From Aristolochia californica (taxonomy: Eukaryota > Streptophyta > Magnoliopsida > Piperales > Aristolochiaceae), in contig JARWKL010000004.1 in assembly GCA_029961685.1 (NCBI GenBank), positions 33,720,114-33,784,113 on the forward strand: a DNA stretch of 64,000 bases, written 5' to 3'. Positions 54,071 through 63,362 of this stretch are shown one piece after another; positions within the stretch are counted from its first letter, which is position 1; each line of letters starts with the position of its first letter. The position numbers and the translations under genes were made by a program. The notes beneath the pieces are model-generated. The model made no database searches and was not told the DNA's origin. It was given only the letters and a program-made list of their open reading frames with translations.

Positions 54071-54729
54071 GACAATAAATAATGGTATGAGGCTACCTCT
54101 TCTTTAATAATAATATCTCATCAAAAGAGATACAATAGCAACATCTAAAATGGGCTTGGCTTGGGCCCATTTAAAGCGACCCAAAATAATACTTGTAAAA
54201 TGACCCATGAAATAATCCAATGCACATATCTAGACCAAATAATATATTGACCAAGGAATAATCTGTCAATTCTTCAAAAATAATAATCCACCCAAAGAAA
54301 AAAAATTTACCGAGTCACGCCAAAAAAACTTTGGGCACATATATCGAGGCAAAAAATAAGTGGTCTGAGTCAGGTTGACCCTGACCCGAGTTGACTCGGT
54401 TTGAGTTGGTCTGGGTTGACTCGGTCAGGCTGGTGCACTTGGTCGGCTGGGAAGGCTGGCGCTGGTCCGAATTGACTCGGGCGCGTCGAGTTGCGCTGGA
54501 GCTGAACTGGCTTTGATTAAATTTCCTAACTTAGGAAATCTAAATTTTTCTAGTATTTCTTCCTCCTAGATTCTCGACGGAAACAGAGCTCAGCGGGAGC
54601 TCGGAAGGAAAGTTTCCAACCCGACTTCGTCTTCTCCGGCAGCGGCGGGTCGTCTCTCCCCACGGCCGAACAGAGAATGACAGAAAAAAATGCAGCAATA
54701 CATCTTCTTCCCAAACGTCGATGCAGAAT
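54071..54729 (-). other. R4-1 interior between minisatellite and captured gene
   Basis: Non-coding. It contains GAGTCAGGTTGACCC and GAGTTGACTCGG repeats (54365-54480) and TTTCCTAACTTAGGAAA (54520-54536), both shared with R4-2 and R3-c. 54540-54720 has a protein-like composition but no recognised frame. Confidence 0.65.
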
Positions 54730-55395
54730 TTAAAAACCAAAACAACATCGTCGTCTGGAAGTAGAAGTCTCTATTACAAGGAGGAAGGATCTGTCTGTAC
54801 TTACAACCACTCCGTTGGCGAAAGGCAAACCTCTGAACAGTTGTCTCGTCCTTGGATTGTATGCCATAACTCTCCCCGTTCTGTCTCTAGACGAGACCAC
54901 CACATCGTGATCTCTTCTTGTGTAAACGGCGCTTGAATCACTGTAGTAAACCATGACGGTGGTCTGGTCGATGTTTATTGCATTAGTGAAGATAAGGGAT
55001 CGGCCATCCACTGAAGTAACGATGGGAGTTGCGACTCTACCTCGAGCTCCGACTACCAAAAGCCCATGATAGGCGTCAGCGACGTACAACTCATCTGTCT
55101 CTCTGTTAAATTGTAAACCCAAAGATCGCCCGCTCTGACCTTCCAAGTAGGGGTCACTGGAGGCATCGCAAATGGCTCTATTCCTGTTTGGTTGAGTAGC
55201 ATACTCCACCCAACTGGAGCCATTCCACCTCATCACCCGGCCATCGGAGGTTCCTGTGTAAAGGCCACCGCTGAACGTTATCAAAGGCGAAGCTCTCAGA
55301 CCCAGCGGCTCCAACGAGCTGCATCTCTGGACTCCTTTCAGAACTCCAGAAGGAAGAAATGACATGATAATTTTTTTTTTCTTCCTTGGCATCAA
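54730..55395 (-). pseudogene. Captured strictosidine synthase-like fragment
   Basis: A 221-codon open frame. From about residue 45 it reads GLYTGTSDGRVMRWNGSSWV, RAICDASSDPYLEGQSGRSL, GLQFNRETDELYVADAYHGL, LVVGARGRVATPIVTSVDGR, IFTNAINIDQTTVMVYYSDS and RGLPFANGVVVSTDRSFLLV. This follows the six-bladed beta-propeller of plant strictosidine synthase-like proteins for about 175 residues without an intron or stop. The amino-terminal signal region and the carboxy-terminal third are missing. The first 40 residues are probably element leader. It is in the sense direction of R4-1. A short product could be made, but function is doubtful. Confidence 0.88.
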
Positions 55396-55534
55396 AAACG
55401 TCTCTTCATGTTTTAGCAGCAGAAAAATAAATCAAACATGTGAAAAAAAAATATCAACTATGGAAAAAAAACACAACGAAGAATGATCCTAAAAAATCAT
55501 AGTCGAAATCCTGAAAACCATAGCTCTGATACCA

Positions 55535-55950
55535 TGTTGATTTGCAAGACTCCATGAATTTAGCTCGTGGAGAAAAAAAGGGAAAGAAACCCATTGGGAG
55601 AAAATTGGAGGAAGAAGGGTTATGGAATTGATTATTCCTTACTTTCACCCTGAAGCTCTATTTATATATTTATGAAACTACAATATTATAATAATACCCC
55701 TGAAGTTAGGGTTTTAACCCTGAAACTTTAACATAACTATATCAATGGAGATGGCCCTTTATTTACCATCTTACCATCAATGTATATGGGTCTATGGGCC
55801 TTCTCCTTGATTTGTGGGCCTTGAGCCCATCTTCAATATCTCTTGGATCCATGGGTCTTCCTTGGTCTTATGGGCTTGGGCCCATCTTCTAATACACTTG
55901 GATATGTGCGCCTTCCTTGGTCATGTGGGCTTGGGCCCTGTCTTCTAACA
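55535..55950 (-). repeat. R4-1 5' LTR
   Basis: 416 bp, plus-strand reading TGTTGATTTGCAAGACTCC to GTCTTCTAACA. Confidence 0.92.
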
Positions 55951-56126
55951 AGTCCTCTAGCATAATTAAATAACTCAACATAAATAGAAGATTAACATAA
56001 CTAAAACACCTTTAAACTGAGACTCTCTTGTGAGACTCTTGTAAGATTCCACCATATTTATTCTAACTCTATGAGACTGCTTACTGTGAGAGTCATGTCA
56101 GAGGTTTTCATATCTTCTCTTCAACA
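55951..56126 (-). repeat. R3-c 5' LTR, second part
   Basis: AGTCCTCTAGCATAATTAAATAAC to CTTCTCTTCAACA. It resumes the LTR interrupted at 52946 and includes the R4-1 target duplication. Confidence 0.8.
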
Positions 56127-56614
56127 CTGTTGTTTACAATTTTCAACCCTGGTTGCTGCCCATTGGACTGAAGCACTTTCATTCCCTTCTCACTCATGTG
56201 ACTGAGCCTATGATACCACAAAAAAGAATCAGTAACAGCATCAGCAACTGCAACCATGTCTCTGCAACTGCAAGTGATGTACACAGTTCCAATTTTAACT
56301 CCTCGTACAACAACCATATCTCCCTTAGTGACTTTCCAGGCAACACTATTAAAAGTCACATTATGATCTTCATCATCAATCTGCCCTACTGAGATCGGAT
56401 TACGCATTAGTTTTGGTACATGTCTCACCTTGTGAATTTTCCACACTGATCTGTTTGACATCCTCAAACTGACATTACCAATACCGACAAAATCCAAAGG
56501 CTCTCCATCAGCAAGATCCACCTTCCCGTGATCTCCAACAACATAAATCTCCATGATCTCACGATGTGTAGTGGTGTGAAAAGGAACTCCTGAATCTAAC
56601 ACCCAAGAGAAGGA
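56127..56614 (-). pseudogene. H3 copia protease and GAG-pre-integrase
   Basis: The minus strand reads SFSWVLDSGVPFHTTTHREI (DSG intact), GNVSLRMSNRSVWKIHKVRH, VPKLMRNPISVGQIDDEDHN, LWYHRLSHMSEKGMKVLQSN and LKIVNNS. It is Tnt1-like and homologous to H2 (38060-38400). It is open for about 160 codons, cut at 56614 by the D LTR. The H3 gag should lie beyond D, but it is not in the window. Confidence 0.87.
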
Positions 56615-56968
56615 TGTTATGGTCCCCGATTTGACACATAGATTCATAGGGAGGAAGAAGAGAAGGATGAAAATCAAGCCATAGGGAAGCTTGAAAATCC
56701 TAGGTTTGTTAAGGAGAACGTACACCCCTGAGCTCGTTGAAGATAACTCAAAACCCTGTTTAACCTAAATCAATGTTTGTCTTTCTCATTGCTGTTACCC
56801 CTTGAATAGGGTTCACCCTTACAAGGTTTAAGATAAAATATTATAAAAATACCCCTATAAATGAAATATTCAAAAAATGCCCCTATGGCCTATTAATTCT
56901 TTAACTGAAATAAAATAAAGTAAATTAAAGAAAATAATTAAAATAATATTGTTATTGCATGCATAACA
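56615..56968 (-). repeat. Element D 3' LTR
   Basis: 354 bp, plus-strand reading TGTTATGGTCCCCGATTTG to GCATGCATAACA. Confidence 0.88.
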
Positions 56969-57605
56969 TTATACCCCCTGGAAGAAAGAGCTTGTCCTCG
57001 AGCTCAAAGATAGGGTCTGATTGCCCGTGCGGAAGTTTCCATCCATTCTCAACTATCAACCGCGGTATCTATGTCAGCCCTTTGGACTACAAAACTGGAG
57101 CATCCAACCAGAGAAGCAAAATTTATTTATTTTTTATTTTTATTTTTATTTTTTACACTGCCAGCTTCAATTGTTGTAATATACCCCAATACGGATAAGC
57201 AATCGAAGACAAGTTGAACGATCACATGCGTCAAACTGGTAACTTCTGCTTCGACATTAACAACCTTTATGGGAGCTGCCCTAGCAGTTGCCTCATTGGC
57301 AAAAAATAGCATGTCCCCGATAACCTCAGTCTTTGGACCCAGTCCATGTTCAACAAATTGCCCCGCATACTCGACAAAAGTATCATGGCCGTAAGCACTG
57401 AGCATGATATCAAGATATCATCGGGGTCTACTACTTTGTCAAGATCCACCAATTCAAGGTTGCACCTTTGGTGAAACTTCTCATCCATATCAAGAACATA
57501 TGCACACCCCCACCCCCACTCATCCCTTAATCTAGCTGGACACTGGCATTTACTGCCCTCAGCCTTCTGACAAGCTTAAAAGGAATGTCCCTCTTGAGTA
57601 GCATG
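56969..57605 (-). other. Element D conserved 3' region
   Basis: Holds the family polypurine block, then an open minus-strand frame (57405-57127) with GDMLFFANEATARAAPIKVV and VEAEVTSLTHVIVQLVFDCL. A has GDMLYFANEAT and VVHIKAEVASL in the same place (16017-16107). Upstream, LVDLDKVVDPDDI and NMDWVQRLRL are seen, the latter also in C. I do not recognise the source protein. Confidence 0.55.
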
Positions 57606-58127
57606 TCAACAGCTTCCATTGTTTAGCTTGCATCGTCCAGGCCCACTTGCTTCACAATGGCTATAACCATCCCCCTTGAATTGCACTCCTTCTACCAAGG
57701 GACGCTCACAGACTCTACAACGGAATGTGTCCTTGCAAACTGTTATATTCACAATTTTATCTCGCCAACAACCCCCATTGATGCTCAAGCCTTCATTTTT
57801 CTGAATATAATCACTCAAACAAACAACATGTTCAATAGTTTCCTCAAAACCAGCACAAATAACCTTCAGTACAATACCTTTCTCTAACTTCCCTAGATAT
57901 TGTCTATGAATAACAAGTGTACGCAGTATGGTAACATCTCCTCTGGATCCCTTACCAACTTCAGCATCTTGCTCTTTTGCTAGCACAGGATTCTCAACAT
58001 CAGCATTTGAGTCGCCCATGCAATTCTCAATTTTGTTATTATCAAGTTCAAGAGATTTGATAACTGTATCTGCACATTCCTTGTTGTACTTTTTTCCCTT
58101 CATAGGGCACTTTATTTGAAAGTCTGT
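57606..58127 (-). pseudogene. Captured vacuolar sorting receptor fragment (central domain and EGF-like repeats)
   Basis: About 173 residues: [109 protein letters not shown] and [20 protein letters not shown]. This follows plant VSR closely through the central domain and the first EGF-like repeats. It ends at a TGA where the family has Trp (TGG). The frame is open, sense, and without introns, although VSR genes are multi-exon. It lies a few tens of residues downstream, in VSR order, of the piece in B2. Confidence 0.93.
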
Positions 58128-58664
58128 CACATTCAGTTCTGTGTGGTAATCATCATAACTTTCCATACTGTAAAAAAACATGACTATGTCATTTTGCACT
58201 ACGCCAATCACAGATTGACCAACTTCAGCACCTGCTAATGTAAGAGTTCCTGCAAGTGGTTCAAGTGCCACCCCCTCAGCATTAGCACTAGATTCAGCAC
58301 CACTGGAATGATACTTCCCTTTTCCAGCACTCTGGTTCAATGCCTTGATTGCATGCAAATAGCCATCTGCATCCTCAAGAAGAACCTCGGCTGGGCTGGG
58401 TAGCAGCAATTTATGCTGGATTGCCATAGTGGCCTTGTTTGCTTGGCTTGCTGTCAGCAGTGTATGTTGGACTGCCACAACAGCCTTGTTTGCTTGGGTG
58501 GCAGGCTGCACTGGTTTCAGCAGTGCCATTGGTGGCAGCAATGGTTGCTGCAGTGCCACAGCAGCAGCAAAAAACAATTTGTGGAAGAACCCAAGTGCTG
58601 CCAAACCAGCAGCTTCCTCCTGTCTCCTCTCCTTCCCAGCCCAATTTGCATTTATATTAATCAA
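58128..58664 (-). pseudogene. Q/L-repeat frame of family G fused in frame to VSR
   Basis: The same open frame that encodes VSR begins with [29 protein letters not shown], then [20 protein letters not shown] and [20 protein letters not shown], then an Ala/Gly/Glu-rich stretch. The first part matches A (14905-15480) in order and residues. The start codon at 58664 gives 352 codons through the VSR piece. Whether it is translated is unknown. Confidence 0.6.
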
Positions 58665-59993
58665 TCCATTGGATACAAAATATTAGATTTAAAACCATTC
58701 TATATCGTGTAATTATGTATCAACCTGCCCAAGAAAAAGTCAATGGGTGGGGCACAGATAGGAAGGACATAAGACAACCAGTCTATACATGGCATGCCTC
58801 GTTGGTGTGATGGAAATGGACTTTTGTACAAAAATTTATGAACCAAAAAATGTTTCGATAGAAATATTGCATAACCACCATAATGACAACCGTTCTTGCA
58901 AACAAAACTAATAGCATAAGTATACAACCAACCAAGCATCTTCACTACACCCAAAAAAAAATTATCTCTAGTTTTTCCCACTTTGGCTACCTTCTCAAAT
59001 TCAAAACTCTCGCCGACATGAAATTTTCCACGAACATGGTTCAAATTGACAATGAACAGAAGCATCGATGTTGTTCTCATTAACATAAAAATAAATCATC
59101 ACCCATAGAAATTTTGTGTTTTCCATTCCCGGAATCCCCAAAAAACTCCCCTCTTGCATTTCAGACCCAAAATTCGGGATTTTGTAAATTTGTCTTTACT
59201 TCTCTGCTTCATTGTACAATTTCAATGCCATTGGAGAGAAATTATGTAAAACATAGAGGGATTTGAGAAAAGAGAAGACAACATTTGGAGAACTTCGTCG
59301 CTGGAGCTTACCCCAAATTTTTTGGAAGTTCGTTTTCCGCTATGCTGTCAAGACCGAGAGTGAGGTTGAGAGGGAGAGTCAAAGCTGTTGTCCGAAAGCC
59401 AAATCCCACCGGAATTTTGTCCGACGGAGCCGACGTAGTCTCCTCTTTCTCTGGTGGCGAACAACAGCCCTTTGGGGCTTCGCCGCTTGTGTCCTGGTCG
59501 GAACAGTCTGGATAGGGTGTTGCTTGTTGTGAGCAGGGGTGGTTTGATTTCGGAATTTTGGGTCCCACTGCCCTGTTCAAGATTTTTGCGCATGACGTCC
59601 CTGGTCGAAAATTTCCATTGTCCCCAATTTTGGAATTCAGGTTCACCCAAATCTTCCAGTGCTAACGATTTCGGAATTTCTCTTGTTCGGATTTTTTACA
59701 TCCCATGAAAAAGGCTTTTTCAAAGTTGAACGCAAAGCAGGATTTTTTTATGAAGGTTACGTTGAATACCCTTCTGATTTCAAAAATTTTGAGTCCCCAC
59801 CGTCTAAATTCCATGCCCGAGATGACTCTGGAAATTTTTGCGTCTCCTGTTCTGGGAGACATTTTTCGTCCCATGAGAAAGGTTTGTTGCTTGCCGTGAG
59901 AAGGGTCCCTGCACGAGACTTTTGCTCTGCATCCTTTCTCTCTTTGGCCCCTTCATGCATTGCTGCCATTCCCCTTTCGATACTGTGAGGTTT
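58665..59993 (-). other. Element D leader
   Basis: Contains the degraded family module (NENNIDASVHC and FEFEKVAKVGKTRDNFFLG, 59090-58960), matching FEKVANVGKTGEKSFLG in A at 13709-13765, and leader sequence shared with A and B2 (GACGTAGTCTCCTCTTTCTC near 59430). No other gene is recognised. Confidence 0.6.
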
Positions 59994-60409
59994 TGTTATG
60001 GACTCCATAGCATCACGAGTTATCAACAGGCGTAGGAATTAATGTCAATTTCCTTTTAATGTAATTCTATTTGGTTTGGTTTGATTTAGATGTAAAATGG
60101 CATGAACCAGTTGATCCATGGGTCTAACTTGTATTTTCGTCCTCAACCCTATTTATAGGGACGTCAGGGTGAATCAAAGTAAGCATTGGGAAAATTAGAA
60201 TTAAACAGGTCGGATTCTCCCCCAGAGGTCTAGGTCGGATTCTCCCTCTGAGGTCCAGGTCGAGCTTCCTTCAAGGATCAATCATTCCATTCCGAATTCC
60301 ACCATTCCACGTTCCAGAAACAAGAATCCTCTTCCAACGTCAAAATTCAATATGGAGGGAAGAGAGGAAAGAAGGGTGACTCGATCCATGGCTCGGGAAG
60401 ATCCTAACA
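59994..60409 (+). repeat. GyB (Ty3/gypsy) 5' LTR
   Basis: 416 bp beginning TGTTATGGACTCCATAGC and ending GATCCTAACA, with CCTATTTATAGGG (about 60149-60161) as a likely TATA box. Called an LTR because a TGGTATCAGAC primer-like site follows at 60413 and gypsy gag lies downstream. There is no partner LTR in the window. Confidence 0.7.
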
Positions 60410-61480
60410 TCTTGGTATCAGACAGGTCCACCCTTGGGAATTCCTCTTCCCTTGAGGATTTGCGGCAATTAGTTGAGGACAATCGTCAGCAGACAGACGT
60501 TCAGGCTCAATGCCTTGAAGAAGTGCGACAAACCACATCTGACCTATGTGAGGCTATCAAATCCATGGACGTAGCAATCCAAGCCATCCTCTGGCGAGAG
60601 GACGATAGTGGTCTTCGAGCGCCGCCGCCGACAGCCTACTCTCCATCGGCCGACCACCATCACTACCAGCCACCACCACCTCCTCCACCACCACTGCTCC
60701 ACAACAATCCCCATATGGGGCCTTCTGCACAGGGACCAACTACTATTCCTAGGTATTTCAAATTGGATTTTCCTACATATGATGGGTCTGAAGGACCCCT
60801 TGATTTGGTTAACCAAGTGTGACCAACTCTTTTATCATCAAAAAACACCAGCGGATGAGAAGATTCATTTAGCCGCATACCACATGCTCGATGAAGCGCT
60901 CCTATGGTACCACCAATTTTAAAATGACCATTTGGTTCAGGATTGGGTGATCTTTAAACAATCATGCATGATGAGGTTTGGTCCTCCAGCTAGTAGCAAT
61001 CCATTGGGAGAATTAATCAATTATAAACAGAATGGGTCACTAGAGGTGTACCAAAAGACCTTCCAGGAACGTTTGGCCCGCGCGAGTGAGTTTGTCAGTC
61101 ATTCCCAGTATGTTCACATCTTTACTGCTGGTTTGACAGAAGCTCTGCGTCTGGAAGTTGAGTTAAATGGTCCTACAGATTTGGACCATGCTATGAATTT
61201 AGCCAGGTCAATTGAGCATAAGCAACGAGTTTTCAAGCATTCACTGGTTAGAAAACCAGTTTGGCCAAGCAGGCACAATGCCACTGTGCCAGCACTCTAT
61301 TCCAGACCTCCACATTCTGGAACCAATGCAGCACTACGTCCAACAAGTTCTAACTCTATGCCACCAGCCCCTTACTTCAAAAAATTGAATAGACAGGAGA
61401 TGGAATAGAGAAAGGCCAAGGGCCTTTGTTTTAACTGTGATGACCTGTATGTCCGGGGTCACATATGCAAAAGATTATTC
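60410..61480 (+). pseudogene. GyB gag
   Basis: Primer-like TGGTATCAGACAG at 60413, then gag in three frames: a coiled-coil-like start (SLEDLRQLVEDNRQQTDVQA), a His/Pro-rich linker, PRYFKLDFPTYDGSEGPLD, a frameshift, IWLTKCDQLFYHQKTPADEK and HLAAYHMLDEALLWYHQF, a stop, VYQKTFQERLARASEFVSHS and FTAGLTEALRLEVELNGPTD. A TAG at 61406 precedes the knuckle CFNCDDLYVRGHIC. This is the typical retrotransposon gag of plant Ty3/gypsy elements. Confidence 0.88.
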
Positions 61481-61483
61481 AAT

Positions 61484-62956
61484 GTGGTTCTGTGGGAGGA
61501 TTGTGAGGACATACTACCAGAGGAAGAAATTGTGGAGACAAACCAAGAGGGTCCAGAGATTTCACTTCATGCCATGATTGGTCTACACAGTTCTAACACC
61601 AGGCAAGTTCAAGCCCAGTTACATCATCTACAATTACTAGCTTTAGTTGACTCTGGCAGCACGCATAACTTCATCAGTCAGCCAGTGGCAGAACAACTTA
61701 GGTTAGTTATCCAGCAACAGACAGGCCTCTCCGTCTCAGTGGCCAATGGGGCCAAAATTGCCAGTGTGGGCATATCTCCAGCCACCCACTTTGATATTGA
61801 GGGACACTCCTTTATTGCAGATTTCTTGGTGATTCCACTGGCAGGATTTGATTTGGTACTTGGAGTTAAATGGCTCCAACTATTGGGACCTACTTTATGG
61901 GATCTTCAGGCTCTGACCATGACCTTCACAGAGGACCAGCGTCAGATCACATTGCATGGCACCCAGGCACAAGTGCCCTGTGCACTTCAGGCCGTTCAGG
62001 TCCAGAGCACCAACAACTGTAAGTTATCTCAATTACTTAAAAACTTTAAGGATATATTTCATGAACCTATTGCTCTTCCGCCTATTCAGCATTGTGATCA
62101 CCGCATCCGATTAAAGATGGGAACTAAACCTATGGTGGTTTGGCCTTACCGTTACCCCCACCTATAGAAGGATGAAATTGAGAAGCAGTGCCAAAATATG
62201 CTCGCCCATGGAATTATTTAGCCAAGCAGGTCTCCTTTCTTCTCCCCGGTATTACTGGTCCAAAAGCATGATAAGTCGTGGAGGTTTTGTGTGGATTACA
62301 GGCAACTCAACGCTCACACCATTAAAGACAAATTTCCCATCCTAGTGGTGGACGAGTTGCTAGATGAGTTACATGGTGCCACTATATTTACCAAGCTGGA
62401 CTTAAAGTCTGGCTATCATCAGATCCGCCTTCATCCTTCAGATGAGGAGAAGACATCGTTCTGTATGCACCACGGTCATTTCGAGTTCTTCGTGATGCCA
62501 TTTGGTCTTTCCAATGCGCTTTCCACATTCCAGGCCCTCATGAATGATGTATTTTCCTCTCTCTTGAGGAAATATGTTTTGGTATTTTTTTATGATATTT
62601 TGGTGTATAACAACAATTGGGACGAGCATCTTCAGCACCTTCACCAAGTATTTACTCTTCTCCACTCCCATCATTTGGTTTTAAATAAGTCCAAATGTTC
62701 TATGGGCACCTCCGAAGTGGTATACTTGGGCCACGTTATTTCAGCAGTTGGGTTGAAGGTTGACCAGAGTAAGATTCAGGCCAACACAGATTGGCCTCCT
62801 CCCACCTCCATTACAACATTAAGGGGATTTTTTGGCCTCGCAGGGTATTACAGGAAATTTATCCGCAGCTATGGCCAGATTGCAGCACCACTCCACAACC
62901 TAGTCAAGAAAAAATGCCTTTACCTGGTCTGAGACAGCAACTCATTCCTTTCAACA
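61484..62956 (+). pseudogene. GyB protease and reverse transcriptase
   Basis: The frame 61484-62167 holds the aspartic protease ALVDSGSTHNFISQPVAEQL (DSG intact) and the domain start FKDIFHEPIALPP. A TAG follows PYRYPHL, and another follows LAHGII. RT continues at 62291 with DYRQLNAHTIKDKFPILVVD, FTKLDLKSGYHQIRLHPSDE, FVMPFGLSNALSTFQALMND and LVFFYDILVYNNN, where the catalytic FFDDILVY has lost one Asp to Tyr. It ends RGFFGLAGYYRKFIRSYGQI. The R1-3 LTR cuts it before RNase H and integrase. Confidence 0.9.
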
Positions 62957-63362
62957 TGTTGGAAGATGGGCTCAAGCCCACGAGCTCAAGACAAGAAGCC
63001 CACACGTCAAAGGAGTGGCATATGTGTAAAATATGGTACTTTCCATAAAGATGGCATAGAAGTGTAAATATGTGTTCCTTTTATGTCTTTTGTTTCATCA
63101 AGTTTTATCCCTAAGGGCATAGTAAAACCTATAAATAAAGGCATTGGCTAAGAGGTAGAGCATTGGAGTACTCTCCTCTCTTTCCACAAATTCATCCAGC
63201 CCTCATTTTTCTTTTTGATGCAACCCTCTTCTCCCTTAATCCAAACTTTCTCCTTCCACGTTCTTCTTCTTCTCTTCTCCTTCTCTCTTCTCCTTCTCTC
63301 TTCTTCTTCTTCTTCTTTCTTGTTGATCTAAATTTCCTTTTAATGAGATCCTAAATTCTACA
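62957..63362 (+). repeat. R1-3 5' LTR
   Basis: 406 bp, TGTTGGAAGATGGGCTCAAG to AATTCTACA. The primer site TGGTATTAGAGC is at 63363-63374. It is inserted in GyB reverse transcriptase and very similar to R1-2 (17150-17538). Confidence 0.9.

Larger units (their letters stand above)
52947..55950 (-). mobile_element. R4-1: non-autonomous LTR element with captured strictosidine synthase-like sequence
   Basis: LTRs at 52947-53377 (431 bp) and 55535-55950 (416 bp). Plus-strand ends are TGTTGATT and TCTTCYAACA. The duplication is AGTCT/AGTCC (4 of 5). The primer-site complement GCTCTGATACCA (55523-55534) and CTCCCCCTCAAGCTGGGGG (53378-53396) fix minus orientation. There is no gag or pol. In element order the interior has the captured gene piece (55395-54730), GTTGAC-rich sequence shared with R4-2, and a minisatellite of about 58 bp. 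Confidence 0.92.
49783..56126 (-). mobile_element. R3-c: non-autonomous LTR element with T2c and R4-1 nested inside
   Basis: The left LTR is 49783-50120. The right LTR starts at 52792 and is split by R4-1 (52947-50 to 55950), resuming at 55951-56126. The primer-site complement (GCTCTAATACCA, 52780-52791) and CTCCCCCTCAAGCTGG (50121) define minus orientation. Host H3 sequence is continuous across the insertion (49782 to 56127), with ACTG at both junctions. The interior (50121-52779) is non-coding. Confidence 0.85.
56615..59993 (-). mobile_element. Element D: family G copy with captured vacuolar sorting receptor
   Basis: Minus-oriented. The 3' LTR is 56615-56968, followed by TTATACCCCCTGGAAGAAAG (polypurine complement) and the family block with GAGCTTGTCCTCGAGCTC on the plus strand. 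The interior holds the conserved 3' coding-like block (57127-57405), the VSR piece, the shared Q/L-repeat frame and the leader. The 5' LTR and primer site are missing because GyB begins at 59994. No gag or pol. Inserted in H3 protease. Confidence 0.85.

Noticed and set aside
60544..60878. Tryptophan/glycine-rich frames opposite GyB gag
   Set aside because: Antisense of the His/Pro-rich gag linker.
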